In this document: positions 1 through 7,722 of the stretch, one piece after another
Layout of the letters: each line of letters opens with the position of its first letter
How positions within the stretch are numbered: the stretch's first letter is position 1
DNA from: Salimicrobium halophilum
GTDB lineage: Bacteria > Bacillota > Bacilli > Bacillales > Halobacillaceae
Assembly: GCF_900100295.1 (NCBI RefSeq)
Contig: NZ_FNEV01000009.1
Coordinates: 1 to 64,000 of the forward strand
Direction: 5' to 3'
Length of the DNA stretch: 64,000 nt
Program-made: the position numbers and the translations under genes
The notes under the pieces: model-generated
What the model was told of the DNA's origin: nothing
Databases searched by the model: none
The model's input: only the letters and a program-made list of their open reading frames with translations

Positions 1-35
1 AAATAAAAAACCTTATGAACGTAGTGTTCACAAGG
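1..35 (-). terminator. Rho-independent terminator of the tRNA operon
   Basis: Read on the minus strand, a 10-bp stem (11-20 with 26-35, one G-U pair) and 5-base loop is followed by a T-rich tract. It lies 12 bases past tRNA-Arg and ends the tRNA-Gly/tRNA-Arg transcript. Confidence 0.85.
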
Positions 36-46
36 CTTTTCAGCAG

Positions 47-120
47 CGTCCCAAGTAGGATTCGAACCTACGACCTACAGCTTAGAAGGCTGTTGCTCTA
101 TCCAGCTGAGCTATTGGGAC
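47..120 (-). tRNA. tRNA-Arg (anticodon TCT)
   Basis: A complete cloverleaf is visible on the minus strand: acceptor stem GTCCCAA with TTGGGAC, anticodon loop CTTCTAA giving anticodon TCT (reads AGA), and TTCGAAT in the T loop. The discriminator base is G at 47 and the 3' CCA is not encoded, so it must be added enzymatically. It is cotranscribed after tRNA-Gly. Confidence 0.95.
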
Positions 121-122
121 AA

Positions 123-196
123 TGGAGCGGGTGAGGAGAATCGAACTCCCGACATCAGCTTGGAAGGCTGAGGTTTTACCACTAAACTACACCCGC
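123..196 (-). tRNA. tRNA-Gly (anticodon TCC)
   Basis: Minus-strand cloverleaf with acceptor GCGGGTG and CACCCGC, anticodon loop CTTCCAA giving anticodon TCC (reads GGA), and T loop TTCGATT. Unlike its tRNA-Arg neighbour it encodes the terminal CCA (positions 125-123). Two bases separate the two tRNAs. Confidence 0.95.
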
Positions 197-231
197 ATCT
201 CGGTTTGTTATGTAATGCGACGACAAAGAAA

Positions 232-260
232 AGTATACGACGAATAGATGAAAAAGTCAA
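232..260 (-). promoter_or_regulatory. Sigma-A promoter of the tRNA operon
   Basis: On the minus strand TTGACT (260-255), a 17-base spacer and TATACT (237-232) give a near-consensus housekeeping promoter about 35 bases upstream of tRNA-Gly. Its position after the ysnB terminator makes the tRNAs an independent unit. Confidence 0.85.
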
Positions 261-266
261 TGGAAC

Positions 267-295
267 CGGAGAGAAAAAATCATTTTTTCTCTCCG
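267..295 (-). terminator. Terminator of rph-rdgB-ysnB, containing the ysnB stop codon
   Basis: A near-perfect palindrome CGGAGAGAAAAAA / TTTTTTCTCTCCG centres on the ysnB TGA (282-280), so the stop codon lies in the loop and the A-rich coding end forms one arm. It could terminate in both directions, but no plus-strand gene reads into it. Confidence 0.75.
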
Positions 296-810
296 AGGTC
301 CATTTCCACTTCCAGGTTATCCATTTTCAATCCATTCATGTGATGGTAAGTGACCGTCAGTACTCTTTCTCCCTTGGTCCACTCCACTAATGCATACGTC
401 GGTTCTTCGCGGTCTCTTGGCAGTCGGCAGCTGCCCGGATTCATTACCAGCTTGTCTCCGACTTTTTCTACTCCAAGCATATGGGAATGACCAAAGCAGG
501 CGACGTCCGCCCCGGTTTCTTCCGCTCTGTAAAAGATCGGCATCAGCGTCTGTTTCACCTGGAGCAAGTGTCCGTGGCCTACAAAGAAGCGAAGCCCTTC
601 GACGTCGACGACCTGCTCTTCTTCCATGTCAGGCTCGAAGTCGCAGTTTCCTTTGGCGTAATAGAAGCCTTTCAGTTCTTCGGAATCTGCAGCGAGCTCC
701 GAATCTCCGCAGTGGATCATCGCATTCACTTCCTGCTCGTGGCGCTGTTTCACTTGCATCAGTTCATCTGTCAGTCCGTGACTGTCGCTGATCACTAACA
801 CTTTCGGCAT
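280..810 (-). CDS. ysnB: YfcE/YsnB-type metallophosphoesterase
   Basis: Predicted cytoplasmic two-metal phosphodiesterase of the YfcE/MJ0936 family; the physiological substrate of YsnB is not established. The 176 residues hold the metal-binding blocks in order: SDSHG (8-12), HCGDSE (33-38), GNCD (54-57, in place of the classical GNHD), GHGH (78-81) and GHSH (107-110). The ATG at 810 is 3 bases after the rdgB stop, with AAAGGGG inside the end of rdgB as ribosome site, so the gene is translationally close-coupled to rph and rdgB. The same three genes sit together in Bacillus subtilis. The stop codon lies within the operon terminator. Confidence 0.93.
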   Translation of the reverse strand: MPKVLVISDSHGLTDELMQVKQRHEQEVNAMIHCGDSELAADSEELKGFYYAKGNCDFEPDMEEEQVVDVEGLRFFVGHGHLLQVKQTLMPIFYRAEETGADVACFGHSHMLGVEKVGDKLVMNPGSCRLPRDREEPTYALVEWTKGERVLTVTYHHMNGLKMDNLEVEMDLGEKK

Positions 811-813
811 TAG

Positions 814-1410
814 TTATTCCCCTTTCTCTCTAAGCCAGCCTTCTAATTTCTTCAGGGCGTTTCGTCGGTGGCTGATACTGTTTTTCTCTTCTGCTGTCAG
901 TTCTGCCATCGTCCGCTTGTACCCGTTCGGAATGAAAATCGGATCATATCCGAATCCGTGCTCCCCTCTTGGTTGAAGAGCGATCGCCCCTTCACACGTT
1001 CCGCGCTTTGTGAAAGATTCCTCTCCCGGAATCGCCACCGCAATGACACAGACGAAACGCGCCGTTCTGTCTTTCACTGACGTACTCCCGAGTTCGTTGA
1101 GTACTTTTTCCAAGTTCTTTTTGTCGTTCTTCTCTTCCCCGGCATATCTCGCTGAATAAACACCAGGGCGTCCATCCAGGGCGTCCACGACAATACCTGA
1201 ATCATCAGCGATGACAGGGATATTCCATTTCCGGGAAATCGTTTCCGCCTTCAATAGAGCATTCTCTTCGAACGTTTCTCCGGTCTCTTCTACGTCAATG
1301 TCCTCTTCAAAATCCTGAAGGGACTTTACCCTCGTACCAAGAGCCGAAAACATCTGTTCAAACTCTTTCACTTTTCCTTTATTGTTCGTAGCTATCACGA
1401 TCTCTTTCAT
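814..1410 (-). CDS. rdgB: XTP/dITP pyrophosphatase (RdgB/HAM1)
   Basis: House-cleaning nucleotide pyrophosphatase that hydrolyses non-canonical purine triphosphates (dITP, XTP) to monophosphates, keeping them out of DNA. The 198-residue protein begins [17 protein letters not shown], the family's nucleotide-binding start with the TNNxxK motif, and contains the conserved ADDSGI block and the SHRRNAL end near the C terminus. I start at ATG 1410 rather than the longer in-frame opening at 1461 because family members begin here and AGGAGAG lies 7 bases upstream. Its ATG overlaps the rph stop by one base (TAATG), which indicates translational coupling. Confidence 0.95.
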   Translation of the reverse strand: MKEIVIATNNKGKVKEFEQMFSALGTRVKSLQDFEEDIDVEETGETFEENALLKAETISRKWNIPVIADDSGIVVDALDGRPGVYSARYAGEEKNDKKNLEKVLNELGSTSVKDRTARFVCVIAVAIPGEESFTKRGTCEGAIALQPRGEHGFGYDPIFIPNGYKRTMAELTAEEKNSISHRRNALKKLEGWLREKGE

Positions 1411-2174
1411 TACGAACTCTCCTCTTGGCGGTCTTTGTAGTTCTTGATTGCGCTCGCCCACGTGCCGATCGCTTCTTTCTGACGAAGCATCAGTTCCGAA
1501 ATGGCTTCTGATGATAATTCAAGCATTGTATTCAGCTGCTTCATGGAGAAAGTGGCTTCTTCTCCTGTGCCCTGGACTTCTACAAATTCGCCTTCTCCGG
1601 TCATGACGATATTCATGTCAACATCAGCTTTACTGTCTTCTTCATAGCAAAGGTCGACAATCTCTTCACCGTCGACGACACCTACGGAGATGGCAGCAAG
1701 GTAGTCCTGTACGGGTAGTTCTTTGATTTTCCCTTTATCCACCAATGTTCCGAGCGCATGAACGACGGCAATATATGCCCCTGTGATGGATGCCGTTCTC
1801 GTACCACCGTCTGCCTGGATGACGTCGCAATCCACCCAGATTGTACGTTCACCGATTGCTTCAAGATCGATGACGGAACGAAGCGATCTGCCGATGAGGC
1901 GCTGTATCTCCATCGTTCTTCCGGACACTTTCCCTTTGGATGATTCACGGATGTTCCTCGTCTCCGTCGCACGCGGCAGCATGGCATATTCCGCTGTGAT
2001 CCAGCCTTTGCCCTGCCCGCGCAGGAATGGTGGCACCCGGTCTTCGACACTTGCATTACAAATCACTTTCGTATCTCCGAATTCTATAAGAACAGACCCC
2101 TCAGGGTGTTTGATATAATCTGTCTCTATTTTGATCGCTCTCAATTCTTTCACTTTTCGCTCATCTGTTCTCAA
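1410..2174 (-). CDS. rph: Ribonuclease PH
   Basis: Phosphorolytic 3'-to-5' exoribonuclease that trims tRNA 3' ends. The 254-residue protein shows the family blocks [16 protein letters not shown] near residue 48, MLPRAT, and [14 protein letters not shown]. Bacterial relatives start MRTDGR, matching MRTDER here; the codon is TTG, preceded by GGAGGAGG at 8 bases, so the rare start is well supported. It heads the rph-rdgB-ysnB unit. In B. subtilis gerM precedes rph after racE, but no gerM is present in the 108-base gap here, which holds only the racE terminator. Confidence 0.96.
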   Translation of the reverse strand: MRTDERKVKELRAIKIETDYIKHPEGSVLIEFGDTKVICNASVEDRVPPFLRGQGKGWITAEYAMLPRATETRNIRESSKGKVSGRTMEIQRLIGRSLRSVIDLEAIGERTIWVDCDVIQADGGTRTASITGAYIAVVHALGTLVDKGKIKELPVQDYLAAISVGVVDGEEIVDLCYEEDSKADVDMNIVMTGEGEFVEVQGTGEEATFSMKQLNTMLELSSEAISELMLRQKEAIGTWASAIKNYKDRQEESS

Positions 2175-2246
2175 CGCGAATTCCTCCTCCGATTTCCATT
2201 GCTTCCTGCCTAATCATAACACAAATCATCTCGGTTCTCACTCATA

Positions 2247-2273
2247 CAAAAAGCCACCATTACAGTGGCTTTG
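2247..2273 (-). terminator. Terminator after racE
   Basis: Minus-strand AAAGCCAC, a short loop, GTGGCTTTTT. It lies 10 bases past the racE stop and separates the MarR-racE unit from rph. Confidence 0.85.
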
Positions 2274-2282
2274 ACAGGTGAC

Positions 2283-3098
2283 TCAAAAGATTTCGACAGG
2301 ATCGAGTTCAATGACCTCGAAGGTATCGAGCGGGCCTTCGAACCATTCATCCGCTATTTTCTTGAATTTATGGAAGTCTCCCGTCGTATAAAATTTATAA
2401 ATAGGAGGAAGATTCCCTTTTTCCTGAAGATGATTGTAGGAAAGGATCAGACTTGCTTCCCTTGCCGTTTCTTCTCCGGAGCTGATAACGTTGATAGAAG
2501 CCCCCATTTCGTTCTGGATGACGTCTCTGATCAACGGATAGTGGGTGCATCCAAGTATGAGTGTGTCGATGCCGTTCTTGTCTTTCAACGGCTTCAGCGT
2601 CGTTTTCACCACTTCCTCCGCTTCCGGCCCCTCTAGTACTCCTCTTTCCACCAGTGGGACGAAAGGGGGGCAGGCCTGACTGTTTACGTGGATCGACTCA
2701 TCAATGCTTTTGAGCGCTTCCGGATAAGCTTGGCTTCGCACGGTACCTTCAGTTCCGATAACACCGATCCGCTTATTTTCACTGAAAGTGATGGCGGCTC
2801 TGGCCCCAGGTTCGATGACTCCGAGCACTGGAATTTCAAGCTTCCGCTTCAACTCGTTTAGTGTAAATGCAGTTGCTGTATTACAGGCGATGACGAGCAT
2901 TTTAATATCGTGTTTCTTCAAGTGCTCTACCATTTCCCACGTAAATGTGCGAACTTCTTCTTCTGTGCGCGGCCCGTAAGGACACCGTTTCGTATCTCCG
3001 ATATAAACGATGGATTCTTTAGGCAACTGCCTCATCAATTCTTTCGCTACCGTCATCCCTCCGACACCCGAGTCGATGACTCCAATTGGTCGAACCAT
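2283..3098 (-). CDS. racE: Glutamate racemase
   Basis: Converts L-glutamate to D-glutamate for peptidoglycan; cytoplasmic. The 271 residues contain the N-terminal DSGVGG block (9-14) with the catalytic Asp-Ser, the first catalytic Cys in CNTATA (Cys72) and the second in GCTHYPLI (Cys184), which together form the two-base racemase site. Length is normal for the family. The ATG at 3098 follows a modest AGAGGG site, 26 bases after the stop of the MarR gene, so both are probably one transcript ending at the terminator at 2247. The order MarR-racE is as in B. subtilis. Confidence 0.96.
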   Translation of the reverse strand: MVRPIGVIDSGVGGMTVAKELMRQLPKESIVYIGDTKRCPYGPRTEEEVRTFTWEMVEHLKKHDIKMLVIACNTATAFTLNELKRKLEIPVLGVIEPGARAAITFSENKRIGVIGTEGTVRSQAYPEALKSIDESIHVNSQACPPFVPLVERGVLEGPEAEEVVKTTLKPLKDKNGIDTLILGCTHYPLIRDVIQNEMGASINVISSGEETAREASLILSYNHLQEKGNLPPIYKFYTTGDFHKFKKIADEWFEGPLDTFEVIELDPVEIF

Positions 3099-3124
3099 TC
3101 TGATCCCTCTTCTTCTGTATGTCT

Positions 3125-3562
3125 TTAGTTTGTTAGTTGCATCATTTTTTCATGCATATGTCCGAGCAGGACTCCGAATTGCTGCTTCTCTTCGTTCGAC
3201 AAACCTTCCAGCAACTCTTCCAGATAAGTCCTTCGTTTCTCGATCACTTCCTGAATGACTCGTTCCCCGGAACGCTTTATGTAAACACGAACCACTCGTC
3301 GGTCTTTTTCGTCTTTTTTTCTTTCGACAAAACCGAGAGCTTCCAACCGATCTATCATATCAGTCGTTGTGCTGTGTGCCAAGTGCATATGCTTGGCTAT
3401 CCTACCGATAGTAATTTCCCTTTGATCAGACACCCATTGAAGAGCCACGAATTGTGGAGGGGATATGTCATAATCCTCGAGAATCTCCCGGCCTTTATCT
3501 TTGACACCGGCTGAGACATAACGTAAATCGATCTCCATTTTCTCTATCCATTCATCTGCCAC
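3125..3562 (-). CDS. ysmB: MarR-family transcriptional regulator (YsmB-like)
   Basis: Predicted winged-helix DNA-binding repressor of 145 residues. The helix-turn-helix runs roughly residues 50-70 (TIGRIAKHMHLAHSTTTDMI) and is followed by the wing with the conserved DxRD-like sequence KDEKDRRVV, and a C-terminal dimerisation helix pair. The ligand and targets are unknown. The start is GTG at 3562, with AGGAG ten bases upstream. Position between gerE and racE matches ysmB of B. subtilis, whose role is likewise unclear. No cysteine sensor is present, so a redox-sensing OhrR-type role is unlikely. Confidence 0.88.
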   Translation of the reverse strand: MADEWIEKMEIDLRYVSAGVKDKGREILEDYDISPPQFVALQWVSDQREITIGRIAKHMHLAHSTTTDMIDRLEALGFVERKKDEKDRRVVRVYIKRSGERVIQEVIEKRRTYLEELLEGLSNEEKQQFGVLLGHMHEKMMQLTN

Positions 3563-3649
3563 GGGCGCCTCACTCCTGTCTTCCGTTGAAGTCTTTAGAA
3601 TATATTCTCTCTGTTTACGGATAGAATATCAAGAAAAACGTGAGAATAA

Positions 3650-3694
3650 TTCAAATTTTCAGGCATGGTTGAAGTCCATACCTGAAAATTCGAA
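3650..3694. repeat. 19-bp-arm inverted repeat between gerE and the MarR gene
   Basis: Arms 3650-3668 and 3676-3694 are complementary at 17 of 19 positions plus G-U/A-C changes, with a 7-base loop. It lies 63 bases beyond the gerE stop. There is no clean T tract on either side, so it is either an atypical gerE terminator or an operator for the downstream MarR gene; the sequence does not decide. Confidence 0.6.
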
Positions 3695-3757
3695 AAGATG
3701 AAACATACGGTTCTGAATGTAATAGGTTCAGGTACCACATCCAGAAGCTCCCACGAT

Positions 3758-3982
3758 TCAAAGATCCAGTTCTCCGAGCTTGATAAGCTCGAGTACAGCC
3801 TGGGAGCGTCCTTTTACTCCGAGCTTCTGCATCGTATTTGAAATATGATTTCGCACCGTTTTTTCTGAAATGAATAATTCATCGGCGATCTCTTTCGTTG
3901 TTTTATCCTGAATGAGCAGCTCGAATACTTCTCTCTCCCGTTTCGTTAGTATGTTTGCTGGTCGGTAGTCTCCGTCTTTCAC
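3758..3982 (-). CDS. gerE: Spore-specific transcription factor GerE
   Basis: Small LuxR-type DNA-binding protein that in B. subtilis acts in the mother cell late in sporulation, activating and repressing sigma-K coat genes. The 74 residues are almost all helix-turn-helix ([12 protein letters not shown] to [14 protein letters not shown], 12-56), with no receiver domain, the hallmark of GerE. The start is GTG at 3982, supported by AAGGAGG nine bases upstream. Its presence is direct evidence of a spore former. The neighbouring ysmA thioesterase gene of B. subtilis is missing here; a two-component pair takes its place. Confidence 0.95.
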   Translation of the reverse strand: MKDGDYRPANILTKREREVFELLIQDKTTKEIADELFISEKTVRNHISNTMQKLGVKGRSQAVLELIKLGELDL

Positions 3983-4072
3983 AGACCTCCCCCTCCTTTT
4001 TTCAGCGAAGTGACACGGAGGGAATTATTTAGTCACCTTATTCTATGTTTACACCACGAGGTCTGTGTAGCC

Positions 4073-4729
4073 TTAAACCTTAGATATGAGCCCTAATTCC
4101 TGAGCTTTGTACAATGCTTCTGTCCGAGATCTTACATCAAGCTTGTTGAAGATGCCTGTTAGAGTGTATTCGACACTTCTCTGGGACATGTGGAGGGCGC
4201 TGGCAATCGCCTTGTTGGTAAGACCATTCGATACCTCTTTCAGAATCGCCTGTTCTTTCTCATTCAAAGACAGGGCCTCTTCTTCTTTCGTCCAGTTCAT
4301 CCGGATTGATGTGGCACTTGCCTCGGTTCTGCGAAGCTGTTTGAAGAGATGGAGAGGAATGACCACTTCATCCCTCTCCGCACACCTGATCGCAGTAAGC
4401 AGTTGTTCCTGCGAAGCTGTCTTACTGACGAACCCGTCGATTTCCGCTTCTACAAGCATATTGAAATGTGTACTAAGGTCGAATCCTGTGTAAATAAGTG
4501 TCGTAATCTCAGGCCACTCTTTCTTCAAGCGTTTCGATAATTCAATTCCGTTTACTCCGGGCATGTATAAATCGATTAGAAGGACGTCATACTCTCCTCT
4601 TTTCACCATGGCCTCGACTTCTGTCGCTTCTTCCACCACATCGACTTCCATCTCACTATTCTGTTCGATCATCGCTTTCGTTCCTGTTCCCACGGCGGGG
4701 TGGTCATCCACGATCAATATTTTCGTCAT
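4073..4729 (-). CDS. comA: ComA-like response regulator (receiver plus LuxR HTH)
   Basis: Two-component response regulator of 218 residues. The receiver (1-120) has the acidic pair DDH at 8-10 and the phosphorylatable Asp53 in LLIDLYMPG; the C-terminal LuxR-type HTH (about 150-215) contains SQRSVEYTLTGIFNKL, closely like ComA of B. subtilis (KRSIEYSLTSIFNKL), and the start DDHPAVGTGTKAMIE also matches ComA. Its ATG lies 26 bases inside the end of the kinase gene, so the two are coupled. ComA activates srfA and competence in B. subtilis; targets here are unknown. It follows a ComP-like kinase but there is no comQ or comX. Assignment to the ComA group is firm, the physiological role is inference. 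Confidence 0.85.
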   Translation of the reverse strand: MTKILIVDDHPAVGTGTKAMIEQNSEMEVDVVEEATEVEAMVKRGEYDVLLIDLYMPGVNGIELSKRLKKEWPEITTLIYTGFDLSTHFNMLVEAEIDGFVSKTASQEQLLTAIRCAERDEVVIPLHLFKQLRRTEASATSIRMNWTKEEEALSLNEKEQAILKEVSNGLTNKAIASALHMSQRSVEYTLTGIFNKLDVRSRTEALYKAQELGLISKV

Positions 4730-6869
4730 GTCTCTCTCTTCCTTTCTGATGAAGCGGGAAAATGATTTCCGCTCTGAACCCTTCCCCTTTTGCTGTGTCG
4801 ATATTCAGCGTTCCTTTCAGACCGTTCACCCGATGTTCAATACCGGAGAGACCTATGTGAGTGAACGCGTCCCACTTATAACTTTTATCCATGCCTTCTC
4901 CGTCATCTTCATAAGTGATTTTCACTTCATCCCTGTCCCCGAATAGACGTAAATGCACATGCTTGGCACCACTATGCTTCATTGTATTCGTGAGCAGCTC
5001 CTGAACAATTCTATAGATGGTCAGCATCATTTCCTGGTCTAACTCTGTATGAAAGTGCTTTGCGTAAAGGTAGACCGTAAAGTTGGAGCGAAGCTGATAT
5101 TGCTGAATGAGATTATCAAGGGACTGCACAAGCCCCACTTCCTTCAGAAAGGTAGGGCGCAGCTCACTACACGTTTCTCTGGTCAGATGAATACTGTCCA
5201 GCAGCTGCTCCTTGTACATAGATAATTCGGAGCGAAGCGAAAGCGGCAGTTCTTCCCTGTTCGTATGAAGTTCATCCATACGACGGTACAGATAAAGAAG
5301 TTCCTGAAGAACCGTATCATGAATATCAATCGACAGCTGCTCCCGCTGTTCTTCGGATATTTTGAAAAGAAGTCTCGAGAGCCAGGCAGGATACTGGTTC
5401 GTTTTATCACTCTTCAATGTCTGTAGCTGTTTCATCAAATCTTCAATCAGACTCATATTCTCGATAGCAATATTCGCATTCATGGAAATGATCTGCAGAT
5501 ATTTCTTCTCTTCCCTATTCAATGTCGTAAAATCCTGCTTCCCTCTGCTGAAAATCACTGTGATTTTATCCAGGGACTCCGACACGACGATACCGAACCC
5601 TTTCTCTGTCTCGATGATCTCTCCCACTTCAAAATCCCTGTTATGAAACGTTTTCTGGAGATGCGGAAGCAAATCCTCCGGTAACGGATCATTCACACAG
5701 AACATATGACGTTTCGTGTGGTAAGAATAGGCGTGCGTCGTGGTCAGCACGAGCGTATCAGTTATTTCACTACAGATCTCATCCATGAGATCGACAGCAC
5801 TATACTGATCCTTGAAGTTACTCGTCACTTTATGCAAGCTCTCCTGGAAGTTCGTGCGATCGGAGAACAACACGCGCTGAAGACGGAAATTCACCACCTC
5901 CACAATCGTCAATACCAATGTCAAAACGAGAAAGCTCGAAAATAATAGTTGCATGTACATCTCAAAAGATAGGGACCAGTCGATGATCAGGTTAGCCATG
6001 AAAGCGATAAGGATACTCGGCACTAAAGAGATCAATGCATGATAGCGCAATCGTTGCAGTAGAAAATTGATATCGATGAACTGCTGCTTCGATAAAAGGT
6101 ACAGAAAAGTGATCGGCAGCGCAATCAGACAGAAAGCGGCGTACTCGATTCCGATCACCGGCATACCGGTCAGCAACTTCGGGATGAGGTACAAGAATAC
6201 ATAAGGAGCAAACGTCACCGTCACTCCAATGCTTATATATTTGAAAAATGAACGGTAGACCGTATGACGAAGCGTAACCATCCCCGCATATACGACGCTG
6301 AACATAAGCGCATAGAAAAAAAGAAGAATGACGTATTGTACCTGATTCATCCAGGCCAGAGTTTCCCCATTAATCAGCCCGTACACATCGAAAAATACGG
6401 AAAGCGCGAAAAGTACGTACGCCGATTGGTAGACCCATTTACTGAAGAAGTAGGTTTCCACCTCTTCAAAGTAGACGTACAAAAAGTGGATGAAAAGCAC
6501 CGGAGCTCCGATAAAAGCAACGGAATTCGCAAAAATATTGAAACTGATCTGCTGTATAGCCCCCCCGGTACTGACATACCCAAGAGCAAGAACATGAAAG
6601 AACAGAATCATCAGGCGAATCGAGTGAGTATTCGGCATACGTTTATGAATAAACGTACTGATGAACAGTGTAATCACAAAATATGTAAGCGGAATAATAA
6701 TAAAAAATATCAAGTAGAAAGCAAAAGGCGTCAAATTCCAGTGCATACTGAACCGAGAATGACGATCACCATCAAAAAGATGAGCCACCTCTTCCGAATA
6801 GGAGTTCGTAATCAGAAATATCCCCAATACGATGGTGATGCTTATACAATAGTAGAACCATTTGTTCAT
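4704..6869 (-). CDS. comP: ComP-like membrane sensor histidine kinase
   Basis: HisKA_3-type sensor kinase, 721 residues from the ATG. I use ATG 6869, ten bases after GGGAGG, rather than the TTG at 6878 that would sit one base from the site. About eight membrane segments fill residues 5-330; a linker follows, then His517 in the motif LSIDIHDTVLQEL, MTRETC/LTRETCSELRP, Asn628 and the ATP-lid DDGEGM (655-660) and GLSGI. These match ComP of B. subtilis throughout. The loop between the first two membrane segments is only about 25 residues, whereas B. subtilis ComP has a PDZ-like extracytoplasmic domain there. Upstream is the sdhB terminator; no comQ/comX is present. Confidence 0.85.
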   Translation of the reverse strand: MNKWFYYCISITIVLGIFLITNSYSEEVAHLFDGDRHSRFSMHWNLTPFAFYLIFFIIIPLTYFVITLFISTFIHKRMPNTHSIRLMILFFHVLALGYVSTGGAIQQISFNIFANSVAFIGAPVLFIHFLYVYFEEVETYFFSKWVYQSAYVLFALSVFFDVYGLINGETLAWMNQVQYVILLFFYALMFSVVYAGMVTLRHTVYRSFFKYISIGVTVTFAPYVFLYLIPKLLTGMPVIGIEYAAFCLIALPITFLYLLSKQQFIDINFLLQRLRYHALISLVPSILIAFMANLIIDWSLSFEMYMQLLFSSFLVLTLVLTIVEVVNFRLQRVLFSDRTNFQESLHKVTSNFKDQYSAVDLMDEICSEITDTLVLTTTHAYSYHTKRHMFCVNDPLPEDLLPHLQKTFHNRDFEVGEIIETEKGFGIVVSESLDKITVIFSRGKQDFTTLNREEKKYLQIISMNANIAIENMSLIEDLMKQLQTLKSDKTNQYPAWLSRLLFKISEEQREQLSIDIHDTVLQELLYLYRRMDELHTNREELPLSLRSELSMYKEQLLDSIHLTRETCSELRPTFLKEVGLVQSLDNLIQQYQLRSNFTVYLYAKHFHTELDQEMMLTIYRIVQELLTNTMKHSGAKHVHLRLFGDRDEVKITYEDDGEGMDKSYKWDAFTHIGLSGIEHRVNGLKGTLNIDTAKGEGFRAEIIFPLHQKGRERHDENIDRG

Positions 6870-6902
6870 GATCTTCAATCCTCCCTTCTCTATACTAAAT
6901 AG

Positions 6903-6938
6903 TAAAAAAAGCTGTGTCCACTATGGACACAGCTTTTT
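6903..6938 (-). terminator. Terminator of sdhCAB
   Basis: Minus-strand AAGCTGTGTCC, a 5-base loop and GGACACAGCTTTTTTT. It lies 12 bases after the sdhB stop and isolates the sdh operon from the ComP-like kinase gene, which then has only about 35 bases for its own promoter. Confidence 0.9.
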
Positions 6939-6949
6939 CTGAAACTTGA

Positions 6950-7708
6950 TCATTTATCGCTTCCGAAGAAACTCTTGAATGACTCGACTGCTGTATCACG
7001 ATACAGAGCAGCCAGAGACGTCGTAAGCGGAATACCTTTCGGGCAAACCTGAACACAGTTCTGCGCATTTCCGCAACCCATGATCCCTTCTTCGTCCATG
7101 ATGGACTGAAGACGTTCACTGCTGTTCATTTCTCCCGTAGGATGAGAGTTGAACAGTCGGACTTGGGAAAGTGGGGCTGGTCCGATGAAGTCGGACTTGC
7201 TGTTCACATTCGGGCACGCTTCAAGGCAAACACCGCACGTCATGCACTTGGACAACTCGTATGCCCACTGACGCTTCGTTTCTGCAACACGCGGTCCTGG
7301 ACCGAGATCGTACGTCCCGTCGATGGGAATCCAGGCTTTCACTTTCTTCAGGGAGTCGAACATGCGACTTCTATCTACGGCCAGGTCACGAACAACCGGG
7401 AACGTCGTCATCGGCTCCAGATGGATCGGCTGCTCCAGCTGATCCACAAGAGATGTACACGATTGCTGAGGTTCTCCATTGATGACCATGGAGCAGGCCC
7501 CACATACTTCCTCGAGACATCCCATTTCCCAGAAGACCGGAGTCGTAGCCTCTCCGTCTGCATTGACGGGATTCCTTCTGATTTCCATCAAAGCGGAAAT
7601 GATGTTCATATTCTGTCGGTACGGTACGCTGAACGTTTCTTTATACGGTTCGCTTTCAGGATCATCCTGTCTGGTGATGACCAGCGTAATATTCTTCTCT
7701 TCACTCAC
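6950..7708 (-). CDS. sdhB: Succinate dehydrogenase iron-sulfur subunit
   Basis: Electron-transfer subunit of complex II, on the cytoplasmic face of the membrane with SdhA and SdhC. The 252 residues show Cys64, Cys69, Cys72 and Cys84 for the [2Fe-2S] cluster, and CMTCGVCLEACP (Cys155, 158, 161, 165) plus Cys212, 218 and 222 for the other two clusters. The start is GTG at 7708, nine bases after AAGGAGG. It ends the sdhCAB operon, 14 bases after sdhA, with a strong terminator following. Gene order C-A-B and the di-haem SdhC are typical for Bacillus menaquinone-linked enzymes. Confidence 0.97.
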   Translation of the reverse strand: MSEEKNITLVITRQDDPESEPYKETFSVPYRQNMNIISALMEIRRNPVNADGEATTPVFWEMGCLEEVCGACSMVINGEPQQSCTSLVDQLEQPIHLEPMTTFPVVRDLAVDRSRMFDSLKKVKAWIPIDGTYDLGPGPRVAETKRQWAYELSKCMTCGVCLEACPNVNSKSDFIGPAPLSQVRLFNSHPTGEMNSSERLQSIMDEEGIMGCGNAQNCVQVCPKGIPLTTSLAALYRDTAVESFKSFFGSDK

Positions 7709-7722
7709 GATGAAGGACCTCC

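Noticed and set aside
6264-6902. 212-codon plus-strand frame opposite the ComP-like kinase
   Set aside because: Antisense to membrane-span codons, no ribosome site and no family resemblance; there is also no sign of a comX-like gene in it.
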